Below the pieces are notes generated by a model. The model worked only from the letters and a program-made list of their open reading frames with translations, ran no database searches and had not been told where the DNA came from. From contig JAZSEH010000018.1 of NCBI GenBank assembly GCA_045531585.1, positions 1 through 64,000 on the forward strand: DNA of 64,000 nt, given 5' to 3'. The DNA is from SIG587 sp045531585. Lineage in GTDB: Bacteria; Bacillota; Clostridia; Oscillospirales; Acutalibacteraceae. The position numbers and the translations under genes were made by a program. Positions 26,789-34,977 of the stretch are shown in pieces (within the stretch, counting starts at the first letter, position 1; each line of letters begins with the position of its first letter).

Positions 26789-27922
26789 TTATTTGTTCTC
26801 CTTATTTTTAAAATACATATATGCCTGACATTTAATCATTCCGTTATAAAGCTTCCGGCGCTTATCTGCGGTATCGCCAAAGAATTTTTCAAACTCATCA
26901 TGGGGACTGATTATGCAGTACTTTTGTCCCTGACCGCGGGTAAAGCGCTGACCCATTGTTTTGTAAAGCTCCTCCGCGGCACGCACGTCAAGAAGGCGCT
27001 CTCCGTAAGGAGGATTTGTAACGGTGAGGCAACGCTGTGCAGGAGGGGAAAAGTCCTTAATATCGGCAACCCTTACGTCGATATAGTTTTTTACTCCTGC
27101 CTTGGCGGCGTTAGCAAGAGTAAGCTCCACACAGGCAGGGTCTATATCAGAACCATAGGCCTTAAAGTCAATACCGTGGAGTATTAAATCCTGTGCACGC
27201 ATTCTTTCCTGCTGCCACACCTTATCGGGAATGGCGCCAAAACGTTCTGCCGCAAAAAAGCGGCGAAGTCCCGGAGCAATTTTAGCCGCCATCATAGCCG
27301 ATTCAATAAGTATTGTACCCGAACCGCAAAAGGGGTCAAACAGCAGGGTATCGGGGAAAATACGGGATAAATCGCACATAGCCGCGGCAAGGGTTTCCTT
27401 AAGGGGGGCGGCATTGGAGTTTCTCCTGTAACCACGCTTATGAAGTGCATCACCTGATGTGTCTATCATAAGGGTAGCGGTATCCTTCATAATGGAGAAT
27501 TTAATTTTATATTCAGGGCCTGTTTCGTTAAACCAGGAAATATTATATTTTGATTTAAGCCGCTCAACAACAGCCTTTTTAATTATGGACTGGCAGTCGG
27601 GTATGCTGAAAAGGGCTGAGTTAATGCTGTAGCCCGTAACGGGAAAAGCGTCCTCCCTACCGATAAAATCCTCCCAAGGCAGAGCCTTAACACCATCAAA
27701 AAGTTGGGTAAATGAGGTAGCCTTAAACTCACCCATATTTATTAAAATACGCTCACAAAAGCGGGAGTTTATATTGGCGCGGGCCAGCATATTAAAGTCA
27801 CCCTCAAGGAGCACACGACCGTTTTCAGCCTCAACCTTTTCAAAGCCCATTCGGCGGAATTCGTCAGCGGCAATACCCTCTATGCCCAAAAGGCAGGGCG
27901 CCACCATTTTAATATTGGTCAT
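26789..27922 (-). CDS. THUMP-domain rRNA guanine-N2 methyltransferase (RlmL/YpsC-like)
   Basis: 377 residues. An N-terminal ferredoxin-like/THUMP region (residues ~1-155) precedes an N6/N2-type methyltransferase domain with FDPFCGSGTILIESAMMA (SAM motif I) near 194-211 and the catalytic TNPPYGERL near 300. The product resembles B. subtilis YpsC and the N-terminal enzyme half of E. coli RlmL, which make m2G2445 in 23S rRNA. It has 6 bp to the fumarase gene upstream and abuts the lipid kinase gene. Confidence 0.9.
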   Translation of the reverse strand: MTNIKMVAPCLLGIEGIAADEFRRMGFEKVEAENGRVLLEGDFNMLARANINSRFCERILINMGEFKATSFTQLFDGVKALPWEDFIGREDAFPVTGYSINSALFSIPDCQSIIKKAVVERLKSKYNISWFNETGPEYKIKFSIMKDTATLMIDTSGDALHKRGYRRNSNAAPLKETLAAAMCDLSRIFPDTLLFDPFCGSGTILIESAMMAAKIAPGLRRFFAAERFGAIPDKVWQQERMRAQDLILHGIDFKAYGSDIDPACVELTLANAAKAGVKNYIDVRVADIKDFSPPAQRCLTVTNPPYGERLLDVRAAEELYKTMGQRFTRGQGQKYCIISPHDEFEKFFGDTADKRRKLYNGMIKCQAYMYFKNKENK

Positions 27923-27928
27923 TAAAAA

Positions 27929-28774
27929 TTACACTATCCTTACTGTTTTATGTCTTGTTATATGACAGCCTATATTCACCGCTACGGGAAGTCCCGCAAT
28001 GTGGGTTGGTGCCGTTTCTATGTTTACCGCAAGGGCGGTGGTAGCACCGCCAAAGCCCTGAGGGCCAATACCGAGTTGATTTATTTTACCGAGAAGCTCA
28101 GCCTCAAGCCTTGCGTAGTACTCATCTTCATTTCTTTTGGTTATATCTCTGCATAAAGCCCGTTTTGAGAGGAGAGCGCACTGCTCAAAATCTCCGCCGA
28201 TACCTACCCCCACAACAATGGGAGGACAAGGGTTGTTCCCTGCTTTTTTTACACAGTCAAGAACGCTTGCTATAACTCCGTCACGCCCGTCAAAGGGAGT
28301 AAGCATATAAACACGGCTCATATTCTCACTGCCAAAGCCCTTGGGGGCTACGGTTATCTCCACTTCCTCACCGGGTACTATATCGGTATGTATAACGGCA
28401 GGGGTATTATCCCCTGTGTTGGCTCTGTTCAGCGGGTCGCCCACGACGGATTTCCTAAGCAGGCCCTTATCATAGCCAATGCGAACACCCTCATTTACAG
28501 CCTTATACAGGTCGCCCCCCGTAAAATGCACGTCCTGTCCGATTTTAAGGAACACAACCGCCATACCCGTATCCTGACAGACGGGAACGTCCAACTGTTT
28601 TGCCACGGCGTTGTTGCGGTCAATATCCAGAAGTATTTCCTTGGCAAGGGGATTTGTTTCGTTACAGGCGGCGCATTTTACCGCCTGAACAACGTCACAC
28701 GGCAGGACCTTATTAGCATCAATACAAAGCTGTGCCACAGCCTGGGTTATGCGGGAAACTTCAATTTCTTTCAT
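27929..28774 (-). CDS. Fumarate hydratase class I, alpha subunit
   Basis: 281 residues, matching the N-terminal (alpha) half of iron-sulfur fumarases/tartrate dehydratases. Cluster-ligand and substrate motifs include VCQDTGMAVVFLKIG near 64-78, NPCPPIVVGVGIGG near 185-198 and NIGCHITRHKTVRIV at the end. It needs a beta subunit (about 185 residues), which in anaerobes normally follows directly. Here the next gene is the methyltransferase, and no beta subunit is present in the window. Alternatives are a beta subunit elsewhere or a tartrate dehydratase role. Confidence 0.9.
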   Translation of the reverse strand: MKEIEVSRITQAVAQLCIDANKVLPCDVVQAVKCAACNETNPLAKEILLDIDRNNAVAKQLDVPVCQDTGMAVVFLKIGQDVHFTGGDLYKAVNEGVRIGYDKGLLRKSVVGDPLNRANTGDNTPAVIHTDIVPGEEVEITVAPKGFGSENMSRVYMLTPFDGRDGVIASVLDCVKKAGNNPCPPIVVGVGIGGDFEQCALLSKRALCRDITKRNEDEYYARLEAELLGKINQLGIGPQGFGGATTALAVNIETAPTHIAGLPVAVNIGCHITRHKTVRIV

Positions 28775-28796
28775 TTCTTTTCCTTCTAAAAATAAA

Positions 28797-28849
28797 CGGC
28801 AGACTTTGCTTTGAGGACGCCCTTATGGGGCGCCTCGATAGGTCTGCCG
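28797..28849 (-). terminator. Terminator downstream of the S1-domain gene
   Basis: An outer 8-bp stem (28797-28804 with 28842-28849) encloses an inner stem (28813-28822 with 28827-28836, one bulge). The minus strand continues with TTTATTTTT. It lies between yabR and the fumarase gene. Confidence 0.65.
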
Positions 28850-28861
28850 CGTTTAGTTTTT

Positions 28862-29311
28862 TTATTTTACGCCCGCGCCGCGCTTGGTGCGCTTGACCTC
28901 GGGATTTTTGCGTTTAAGATCAGAAAACTTTTCGTCACTTGTTTGCTTGAATTTGTTCATCATATCCTCAAAGGAGGCAGGCTCACTCTTCCGTGGAGTC
29001 CATGTATAGGAGCTGTCTATTTTGTTTTCTCCCTGAACATTCTGACGACGGGGTGCACGCTCAGACTTTTTATCATTTTCCATTGCGCGCTTAATGCTGA
29101 GGCTTATCTTACCGTTATCTCCGATACTCAGCACCTTCATTTTAACGGTGTCGCCTTCTTTAACGTGCTCTTTGATGTCACTTACATAGGTCTGTGCCAC
29201 CTCAGAAATATGTACCATACCGGTTTTCCCCTCACCAAGGTCAACGAAAACGCCGAAATTGGTGATACCGGTTATCTTACCTTCAATTAACTGTCCTACC
29301 TCAAGTTGCAT
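28862..29311 (-). CDS. S1 RNA-binding domain protein, YabR-like
   Basis: 149 residues. Residues 1-72 are an S1 domain (VGQLIEGKITGITNFGVFVDLGEGKTGMVH, listed to residue 32 here in pieces: GKITGITNFGVFVD and GKTGMVHISEVAQ). The rest is charged and probably disordered (RAPRRQNVQGENK). It matches YabR/general stress protein 13 type proteins that bind RNA. It is the last gene of the yab cluster, in the same place as yabR in B. subtilis, 42 bp after divIC. Confidence 0.88.
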   Translation of the reverse strand: MQLEVGQLIEGKITGITNFGVFVDLGEGKTGMVHISEVAQTYVSDIKEHVKEGDTVKMKVLSIGDNGKISLSIKRAMENDKKSERAPRRQNVQGENKIDSSYTWTPRKSEPASFEDMMNKFKQTSDEKFSDLKRKNPEVKRTKRGAGVK

Positions 29312-29353
29312 AAGTGAAAAGCTTCCTCCCTCAGGAAAATTGTATACCGCCGG

Positions 29354-29641
29354 TTAGTTTCCGGAAATATCTATGTATACCTGTTCATCGGCATAAACAT
29401 AACCAAGTCTCTCTCTTGCCGCTTTTTCTATGATTTTAGCATCGTCGCTGCTATCCAGCAGATTCATAAGCTCATTTATCTGCATAGCCTTTTCATCACG
29501 CTGGGCCTGCAGGGCTTCAAGAGAGTTACGGTCCTTAATAAGGTCACGCCAAAGTCCGCAAAGTGTAACCACCATATAAACGCAAACGCACAGAACAAGC
29601 AAACGAAGCACTATACTTTTTTTCTGTTTTTTTGCCGCCAC
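29354..29641 (-). CDS. divIC: Septum formation initiator, FtsB/DivIC family
   Basis: 95 residues: a basic N-terminus (MAAKKQKKS), one transmembrane helix (VLRLLVLCVCVYMVVTLCGL), then a coiled coil (SLEALQAQRDEKAMQINELM) and the family end IIEKAARERLGYVYADEQ. DivIC/FtsB proteins join FtsL and DivIB at the division septum. Its place between yabQ and yabR is the Bacillus order, supporting DivIC. It starts 6 bp after yabQ. Confidence 0.9.
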   Translation of the reverse strand: MAAKKQKKSIVLRLLVLCVCVYMVVTLCGLWRDLIKDRNSLEALQAQRDEKAMQINELMNLLDSSDDAKIIEKAARERLGYVYADEQVYIDISGN

Positions 29642-29647
29642 AGGTGT

Positions 29648-30148
29648 TCACTCCTTTAAACTTACTTCTGTGTTAGTATACACTACTTTGCCCCTATGTT
29701 TCAAGCCTTTTTTTAATAAAAAAAGGATTTTTTTCAAGGCTTTTGCAAAAAAGACAAAAATTCTTAAAAAAAAGCCACAAATCAGGTTATAAAAACTGCG
29801 AAATGCAGTTTTTGCAGCTGTATAGCCACGTAGAAACATCCTAAAAAGATAGCTTAGAAAAGCAAAGAAAAGGTGGGATATGGTAAGGCGCGTAAATACT
29901 GCACCAATGGTTATTCCAACAAAGACAAAGCCACGGAGCATTCCTGCGGTAACGGCAAGGAGAAAACAAAAGGTAATAAAGGCGGCAAATACAGAAAATA
30001 GTATATCCTGAAAAAATACCGCTATATTTCCAAAGGTGCGAACACTTCTTAAGCTACGCAGAACGTCATAGCAAAGACAAAGCACCGCACCCAGCGCACA
30101 GGACAGCAGAAAGGCCAGGGACTGGTCCTTAACACTTATTTCCCACAT
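29648..30148 (-). CDS. yabQ: Spore cortex biosynthesis protein YabQ
   Basis: 166 residues with about four transmembrane segments and a long basic C-terminal helix (FFAKALKKILFLLKKGLKHRGK). The start with SLAFLLSCALGAVLCLCYDVLRSLR is the YabQ family signature. YabQ is made in the mother cell and is needed for the spore cortex in B. subtilis. It overlaps yabP by one base (TAATG), so the pair is translationally coupled. This is one of the best indications of an endospore former. Confidence 0.9.
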   Translation of the reverse strand: MWEISVKDQSLAFLLSCALGAVLCLCYDVLRSLRSVRTFGNIAVFFQDILFSVFAAFITFCFLLAVTAGMLRGFVFVGITIGAVFTRLTISHLFFAFLSYLFRMFLRGYTAAKTAFRSFYNLICGFFLRIFVFFAKALKKILFLLKKGLKHRGKVVYTNTEVSLKE

Positions 30149-30423
30149 TAGCGGAAAAGCTTTGAAAGAAAGCCACCGCTTCTTTCCTTATCTGTGGTAT
30201 ACACAAGGGCATATATACTACCGTCAAGAAGCATATCTCCTGTTTCGGTATTAAAACGGGTTATATGCAATTGCTCCCCACGTATGGTAAGCTGTCCAAG
30301 GCAGGTTTGAACACAGACCTCGTTCTCATCAAAATTATTGACCTTTGCTACGCCGCTTAAATCCAGCTTTTTTCTGTTTTCCATTATAAGATTATGGGTT
30401 TTATCTGTTATTTCACCCGACAT
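30148..30423 (-). CDS. yabP: Sporulation protein YabP
   Basis: 91 residues with the YabP pattern: HNLIMENRKKLDLSGVAKVNNFDENE near the N-terminus (HNL.M..R..L.ITGV..V..FDE in the family), then GQLTIRGEQLHI, and TGDMLLDGSIYALVY. It acts with YabQ in spore coat/cortex formation. It overlaps yabQ by one base and follows rqcP by 41 bp. Confidence 0.92.
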   Translation of the reverse strand: MSGEITDKTHNLIMENRKKLDLSGVAKVNNFDENEVCVQTCLGQLTIRGEQLHITRFNTETGDMLLDGSIYALVYTTDKERSGGFLSKLFR

Positions 30424-30464
30424 AAAAAATCACCCCATACCAATATATTGGCACAGGGCAAGGT

Positions 30465-30707
30465 TTATTCAATTATTCTGTAGAGGGCGGCGGCATCATC
30501 CTTACGGACAACCTCGCTTACCTCGGTTATTTCAAATCGTACCGTACGGGTACCGAAGGTTATTTCAACCACGTCACCCACCTTAACGTCATAGGAGGCA
30601 CGGGCCACCTTGCCGTTAACGGTAACACGACCTGCATCGCAGGCTTCGTTGGCAACGGTGCGCCGCTTAATTACACGGGACACCTTTAAATATTTATCAA
30701 GACGCAT
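30465..30707 (-). CDS. rqcP: S4-domain RNA-binding protein RqcP (YabO)
   Basis: 80 residues, an isolated S4 domain: MRLDKYLKVSRVIKRRTVANEAC, then GRVTVNGKVARASYDVKVGD. In B. subtilis RqcP (YlmH partner YabO) works with RqcH in ribosome-associated quality control, helping add C-terminal alanine tails on stalled chains. Its place just upstream of yabP is conserved. It lies downstream of the HU gene, behind HU's terminator. Confidence 0.92.
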   Translation of the reverse strand: MRLDKYLKVSRVIKRRTVANEACDAGRVTVNGKVARASYDVKVGDVVEITFGTRTVRFEITEVSEVVRKDDAAALYRIIE

Positions 30708-30730
30708 AAAAACATTTCCTCTTTAAAAAA

Positions 30731-30757
30731 TAAAGCCGCCCAATACGGACGGCTTTA
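30731..30757 (-). terminator. Intrinsic terminator of the HU gene
   Basis: An 8-bp stem TAAAGCCG/CGGCTTTA (30731-30738 with 30750-30757) with an 11-base loop, followed on the minus strand by TTTTTT. It would largely separate HU from rqcP transcription. Confidence 0.78.
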
Positions 30758-30775
30758 AATTATGCTTTACAAAAC

Positions 30776-31051
30776 TTATTTTGCAACGGCATCCTTGAAA
30801 GCCTTACCGGCCTTGAAAACAGGAGCCTTGGAAGCAGCGATCTTAACGGTCTCCTTAGTTCTGGGGTTGATACCGGTTCTTGCAGCACGCTCACGAACCT
30901 CAAAAGTACCAAAGCCTACGAGCTGAATCTTGTCGCCCTTAACCATTGCTTCTTCAACAGTGTCGATGAAAGCAGCGAGAGCCTTCTCAGCATCCTTTAC
31001 CTGAATTCCTGCCTTACCGGCGATTGCAGCAACTAATTCTTTTTTGTTCAT
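30776..31051 (-). CDS. hup: DNA-binding protein HU
   Basis: 91 residues: MNKKELVAAIAGKAG at the N-terminus, GFGTFEVRERAARTGINPRT forming the beta-arm region, and KAPVFKAGKAFKDAV at the end. HU bends and compacts DNA. The ATG at 31051 has GGAGG nine bases upstream; a longer frame has none. It has its own promoter and terminator and sits inside the conserved yab cluster between the flippase and rqcP, where B. subtilis has yabN (MazG family). Confidence 0.97.
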   Translation of the reverse strand: MNKKELVAAIAGKAGIQVKDAEKALAAFIDTVEEAMVKGDKIQLVGFGTFEVRERAARTGINPRTKETVKIAASKAPVFKAGKAFKDAVAK

Positions 31052-31166
31052 TGTCTTTATACCTCCATTATTTTTTGAGTATCGGTAACAAAAAACCCGA
31101 TGCATTATTGCGATTTACCAAATCGTACATACTAAATTTACCATATTCTTTTGAAAAAATCAATAG

Positions 31167-31195
31167 ATTATATGCAATTTTCCGTAAAAAGTCAA
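31167..31195 (-). promoter_or_regulatory. Promoter of the HU gene
   Basis: TTGACT (31195-31190) and TATAAT (31172-31167) on the minus strand with a 17-base spacer, followed by a leader of more than 100 bases before the HU start. Confidence 0.82.
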
Positions 31196-31230
31196 AAATA
31201 CGGCAAATTTACTTGAAATTACCACTGTTT

Positions 31231-32901
31231 TTAGTGAATAATATGCAATCTTTCAAGGACTTTGGCAATTTTTTCACCCTTAGGAAAGGCCATAACATCC
31301 TGCTTATCTATGGCTCTAAGGAGTACAAGCGCCACAAAATACACGATTACTGCCACCAAAACAGCCAAAATTGTGTAGAATCTCGAGTCACCCAAAAGAG
31401 CGGTAACGCCATAGGCGGCAGCACCGCAAAGCAAAGCAGCTATAGAGGGCTTTAGTATACTTGTAATTAAATCGGGCACCGTTTTGGTAAAGATTATAAG
31501 ACAAATTAAATTTGCAATAGCGATATATACATAACAGCACAGGGTGCCTATTGCAGAGCCTAAAATATTAATATCACCATTACTTACCAATATATAATTC
31601 ACTACTATTTTAACAACTGCTCCAATAGCAATATTTATAACAGGGACAATTTGTTTTCCTATTGCCTGAAGCATATTTGTAAGGGGCATTGCTATACCTG
31701 AAAATACAGCCGCAAGGCCAAATACGGTAAGCATTGGGCCGCCTATCTCAATAGCCTCCCTGCTACCGTAAACAAGGCCCATAATGGGGGTGCCCAAAAA
31801 GGCAAGTCCCAAACCTGCAGGCAGAGCGATAAGGCTTGTAAACTTTATCATACTGCTCATATTACGCTTAACTTCGGGCATATCACGGTTGGTCCAGGAG
31901 GTAGCAAGAACAGGCAAAGCACTAACACCCATAACCGATGTTATTGTGGGAACAAGGTTAAACAAAGTAAAGGCCTGTCCCCTTACGCCATACAGGTAAT
32001 TGGCAACGTCAGCAGAGGTTTCAACATTTTCAGATATGATGGTGGAATAAAGAGAACGAATATACTCTGCATCCTTGGCGATAAGACCCTTAACCATTGT
32101 AACATCTACAAGGGAGGCCACGTTTTGCGCCAAAGAACCCAGGGCAATGGGGATGGCTATTGTAACAAGTATTTTAAGGGTTGCCCCACCGGATATAGCA
32201 TTGGGAGAGGCTGAATATTCCTCATCACTAATAAGACCCTTATCTCTTTTGAATTTTATTATGAGATAAAGCGCTCCAAGGGCGGTACCCACGGTTATAC
32301 CCAGCATTGCGCCTGCTGCGGCATAGGAGGCGGTTTCGGCAGAGTTATCTCCCCTGACGGCGATAACTATACCTGCAAAGCCAAGACCTAAAGCAAGCTT
32401 ACCCAGGGCTTCTATAATATTAGAAACTGCGGTGGGTGTCATATTGCGCATACCCTCATAGTATCCGCGATACACTGACATTACACAGCAAAACAGTATT
32501 GACGGAGCAATTACAAGAATTGCGGGGAGAGTTCGCCCATCACCTGTTACCATAAAGGAAAGGTAGGTAACCGCCGCCATTATTACAAAACCCGCAAGGC
32601 CCGTTACAAGAAATGAAATCCTTGAAATACGCAGGGTTTGTTTTACGTCATTAAATCGCTTTTTTGCCACATTTTCTGCAACCATACGGGAAATAGCAAT
32701 GGGGAGTCCAGCCATTGCAAGGGAATAAATAGGCAAAAAAATATCATAGGCCGAGGAAAAATAGCCAAAGCCCAAAGTTCCTATAAGGCTGTTTAACGGT
32801 ATTTTAAAAACTGCACCGATAACCTTTACAAGCAGCGTAGCGATGACAAGTATCGTAGCTCCATATTCAAAGCTTTGGTGTTTTCTTTTGTTTTGTTCCA
32901 T
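31231..32901 (-). CDS. Polysaccharide/lipid II flippase of the MVF family (YabM/SpoVB-like)
   Basis: 556 residues with about fourteen transmembrane helices. The N-terminal block (GATILVIATLLVKVIGAVFK, FKIPLNSLIGTLGFGYF and YSLAMAGLPIAISRMVAENV) is that of the SpoVB/YabM polysaccharide biosynthesis branch of the MOP superfamily. Such proteins flip undecaprenyl-linked precursors across the membrane; SpoVB acts in spore cortex synthesis. Its position upstream of HU, rqcP and yabP matches yabM in Bacillus. It could also serve as the flippase missing from the operon at 1-5.8 kb, but that is speculation. Confidence 0.88.
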   Translation of the reverse strand: MEQNKRKHQSFEYGATILVIATLLVKVIGAVFKIPLNSLIGTLGFGYFSSAYDIFLPIYSLAMAGLPIAISRMVAENVAKKRFNDVKQTLRISRISFLVTGLAGFVIMAAVTYLSFMVTGDGRTLPAILVIAPSILFCCVMSVYRGYYEGMRNMTPTAVSNIIEALGKLALGLGFAGIVIAVRGDNSAETASYAAAGAMLGITVGTALGALYLIIKFKRDKGLISDEEYSASPNAISGGATLKILVTIAIPIALGSLAQNVASLVDVTMVKGLIAKDAEYIRSLYSTIISENVETSADVANYLYGVRGQAFTLFNLVPTITSVMGVSALPVLATSWTNRDMPEVKRNMSSMIKFTSLIALPAGLGLAFLGTPIMGLVYGSREAIEIGGPMLTVFGLAAVFSGIAMPLTNMLQAIGKQIVPVINIAIGAVVKIVVNYILVSNGDINILGSAIGTLCCYVYIAIANLICLIIFTKTVPDLITSILKPSIAALLCGAAAYGVTALLGDSRFYTILAVLVAVIVYFVALVLLRAIDKQDVMAFPKGEKIAKVLERLHIIH

Positions 32902-32903
32902 AT

Positions 32904-33596
32904 TTACTCCTTAATTTTGTCAATAACCTGAAGTATGGCTTGTGACAATGAAACGTTTCCGTATGTATTCATATCTCTATAGCTTTCGCCTGCATTTTCA
33001 CCTGCATCATCGGATATTTTACGGAGTGCAACAAAGGGTATGCCCGCACTGCGGCATATATCGGCAATCGCCGCCGTTTCCATATCACAGGCAATGGCAC
33101 AGTAATTATCCCTAAGGCTATCCCTTAAGGCGGCGTTGCTTACAAAGCAGTCGCCTGTGGCAAGAGTACCCTCCTTAATACCCGGTAGCACCTGCTCAAA
33201 AAGCGCACAAAGGCCCGCATCGGCCTTGAGAACGGCATCCTGACCGGGCTTTTGGCAGGGGGCATAGCCAAGACCCGTAAGGTCAAAATCGTGCTCCAAA
33301 AAGGCGTTACCCAAAACAGTCTCGCCACGGGTAACCCCTGATATACCACCTGAAAGGCCAAAGTTAAGAATGGCCTCGCAGCCGCTCATTATAAGTGCGG
33401 CGGTACCTGCGGCAGCATTGGCTTTACCTACGCCGCAATAGAGGGAGTAAACCGTAACACCGCCAAAGGTGTATGTATGACCCGTTTTACCAAGCAGGGT
33501 TATAGGTTGGGGGTCGTACTTTTGTATATCCTTTAAAAAAGGAGCGTATTCCCCGTCATCAGCGATAATTACGCCCACAGTTTTATACATACTCAT
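32904..33596 (-). CDS. MTA/SAH nucleosidase-like phosphorylase-superfamily protein
   Basis: 230 residues. Family motifs: GVIIADDGEYAPFLKDI at the N-terminus, GVGKANAAAGTAALI near 56-70, NFGLSGG near 79, TGDCFVSN near 148, and CDMETAAIADICRSAGIPFVALRKISDDAG near 168-197 with the ribose-binding ME and the catalytic aspartate in SDDAG. MTAN cleaves methylthioadenosine and S-adenosylhomocysteine to free adenine. Futalosine or other nucleoside hydrolases have a similar layout. It starts 44 bp after the zinc-ribbon gene's stop and lies 2 bp upstream of the flippase gene. Confidence 0.85.
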   Translation of the reverse strand: MSMYKTVGVIIADDGEYAPFLKDIQKYDPQPITLLGKTGHTYTFGGVTVYSLYCGVGKANAAAGTAALIMSGCEAILNFGLSGGISGVTRGETVLGNAFLEHDFDLTGLGYAPCQKPGQDAVLKADAGLCALFEQVLPGIKEGTLATGDCFVSNAALRDSLRDNYCAIACDMETAAIADICRSAGIPFVALRKISDDAGENAGESYRDMNTYGNVSLSQAILQVIDKIKE

Positions 33597-33613
33597 ATTT
33601 AATCACTCCGAAT

Positions 33614-33638
33614 AAAAGCGGCATTCCATGCCGCTTTT
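33614..33638 (-). terminator. Intrinsic terminator of the zinc-ribbon gene
   Basis: An 11-bp perfect stem (33614-33624 with 33628-33638), three-base loop, ending in four T on the minus strand, just after the stop codon. Confidence 0.8.
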
Positions 33639-33641
33639 AGA

Positions 33642-34007
33642 TTATTCTTCAATAATAAGTTTTTCTCCGCAGAAGTTGCAGAAAACAGATATTTTCTCAA
33701 TGGACTGACCGCAGTTTGGGCAGATACGCTTATTGCGCATTTCGGCAAGGGCGGCGCGAGCCTCATCAATATCGTTTGACATTTTATCTATAACGGCAAT
33801 GATACCTGCCATTTCTTCATTTTCGGTATCCTTCATTTCCTTGTAGCAGGCCTTACCAAGCTTTGCATAGGCTTTTTCCCTTTTAGCCTCCATGGAAGCA
33901 ATATCAAACCGCTGTTTGGAAACCGAAACGGCCTCCCCTGTTTTTTTACAGGCTACGTCAAAAACTTCCTTTGCCTTATCAAGGGCGGTATCTAAAAACT
34001 CACTCAT
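33642..34007 (-). CDS. Coiled-coil zinc-ribbon protein
   Basis: 121 residues. The first ~90 are helical and charged (ALDKAKEVFDVACKKTGEAV, then KREKAYAKLGKACYKEMKD), and the last ~30 form a zinc ribbon with four cysteines: ICPNCGQSIEKISVFCNFCGEKL. No membrane segment. Proteins of this type are common in Clostridia and have no assigned role. It is followed by its own terminator, 46 bp after the kinase gene. Confidence 0.82.
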   Translation of the reverse strand: MSEFLDTALDKAKEVFDVACKKTGEAVSVSKQRFDIASMEAKREKAYAKLGKACYKEMKDTENEEMAGIIAVIDKMSNDIDEARAALAEMRNKRICPNCGQSIEKISVFCNFCGEKLIIEE

Positions 34008-34053
34008 ATTTTCATTCTCCTTTACAGGTTTGCTTTATTTTACCACATAATTA

Positions 34054-34977
34054 TTATTTTTTCAAGCCGATAAACTCTCTTATAAGGGAGTTTTCGGGAA
34101 TAACGCTTGTTGGGACGGGTGCAAAGTTCTCTGCCCCGCGGACAGTTTTCATAAAATAATCGTAGTTTTCATAGGTTAAATCGGCTCCCTGAGCCATTTT
34201 AAGAAACCGCTCACGGTACACCCCCACCTCATAGGCGTGGAGTGTGGCAAGAACTATATCTGCCTGATCCTTATAGGCGTAAAGATATTTTTCCTCTGCT
34301 CGGACAACTCCTGTCCAAAAATGGAGGGTACGCTTTATATCGGAATTACGGAATATTTCATCCCTCAGGGCACGGCGCATAAGGCGAATTTGACGGCTGG
34401 AAAGGATTTTTTCTCCCTTTTCGTTATAAATCCCCTCACTTACGCTGATATATATTTTCAGAATATTATCCTGCCCTAAATGCTCGGTAACTTTGGGATT
34501 AAGGGCGTGAAGCCCCTCCACAATGGCTATACCGCCGTTTGTAATATCAACGGTATTGGTTTTATCGCTCCGTGCGCTTTTAGTAAAATCAAACACGGGA
34601 GTGCAGGTTTTCCCATCTTCAATAAGCTCACCAAGACAGTTTTCCAGCAACGGCAAATCTAAAGCATTTACGCTTTCGGTATCCTTCCTGCCGTCAGGCA
34701 AAAGGGGTGCATCCTGTGCGCTTAAATAAAAATCGTCAAGGGAAACAACACTACTGCTTTTACCAAGGTCCAAAAGGGCGGCACGCAGCAGATTGGCAGT
34801 GGTGGTTTTTCCGCTGCCCGAAGGCCCTGCAATAAGAACTATTTTAACCTTTTCGTTATTGGCAACCCTTTGGGCGGTAGAGTTTATTATATTGTGGTAT
34901 TTTCGCTCCTCCATATCCACAAACTGTTGAAGGGAGCTTGTTACCAGGTTATTTATCTGTAACAGGGTATTTTTCAT
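34054..34977 (-). CDS. Uridine-kinase-like P-loop nucleoside kinase
   Basis: 307 residues. The Walker A motif GPSGSGKTTTANLL is at residues ~50-63, followed by VVSLDDFYLS (Asp of the substrate site) near 80, and the lid arginines in RQIRLMRRALRDEIFRN near 200-215. This is the phosphoribulokinase/uridine kinase family (PF00485). In Clostridia similar modules are often fused to an N-terminal TGS/threonyl-synthetase-like region; here that part is lacking and about 45 unassigned residues precede the P-loop. It overlaps the hemZ 3' end by 29 bp. Confidence 0.85.
   Translation of the reverse strand: MKNTLLQINNLVTSSLQQFVDMEERKYHNIINSTAQRVANNEKVKIVLIAGPSGSGKTTTANLLRAALLDLGKSSSVVSLDDFYLSAQDAPLLPDGRKDTESVNALDLPLLENCLGELIEDGKTCTPVFDFTKSARSDKTNTVDITNGGIAIVEGLHALNPKVTEHLGQDNILKIYISVSEGIYNEKGEKILSSRQIRLMRRALRDEIFRNSDIKRTLHFWTGVVRAEEKYLYAYKDQADIVLATLHAYEVGVYRERFLKMAQGADLTYENYDYFMKTVRGAENFAPVPTSVIPENSLIREFIGLKK

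Noticed and set aside
26471..27187. A 238-codon plus-strand frame
   Set aside because: Antisense across the lipid kinase and methyltransferase genes; no RBS, no family pattern.
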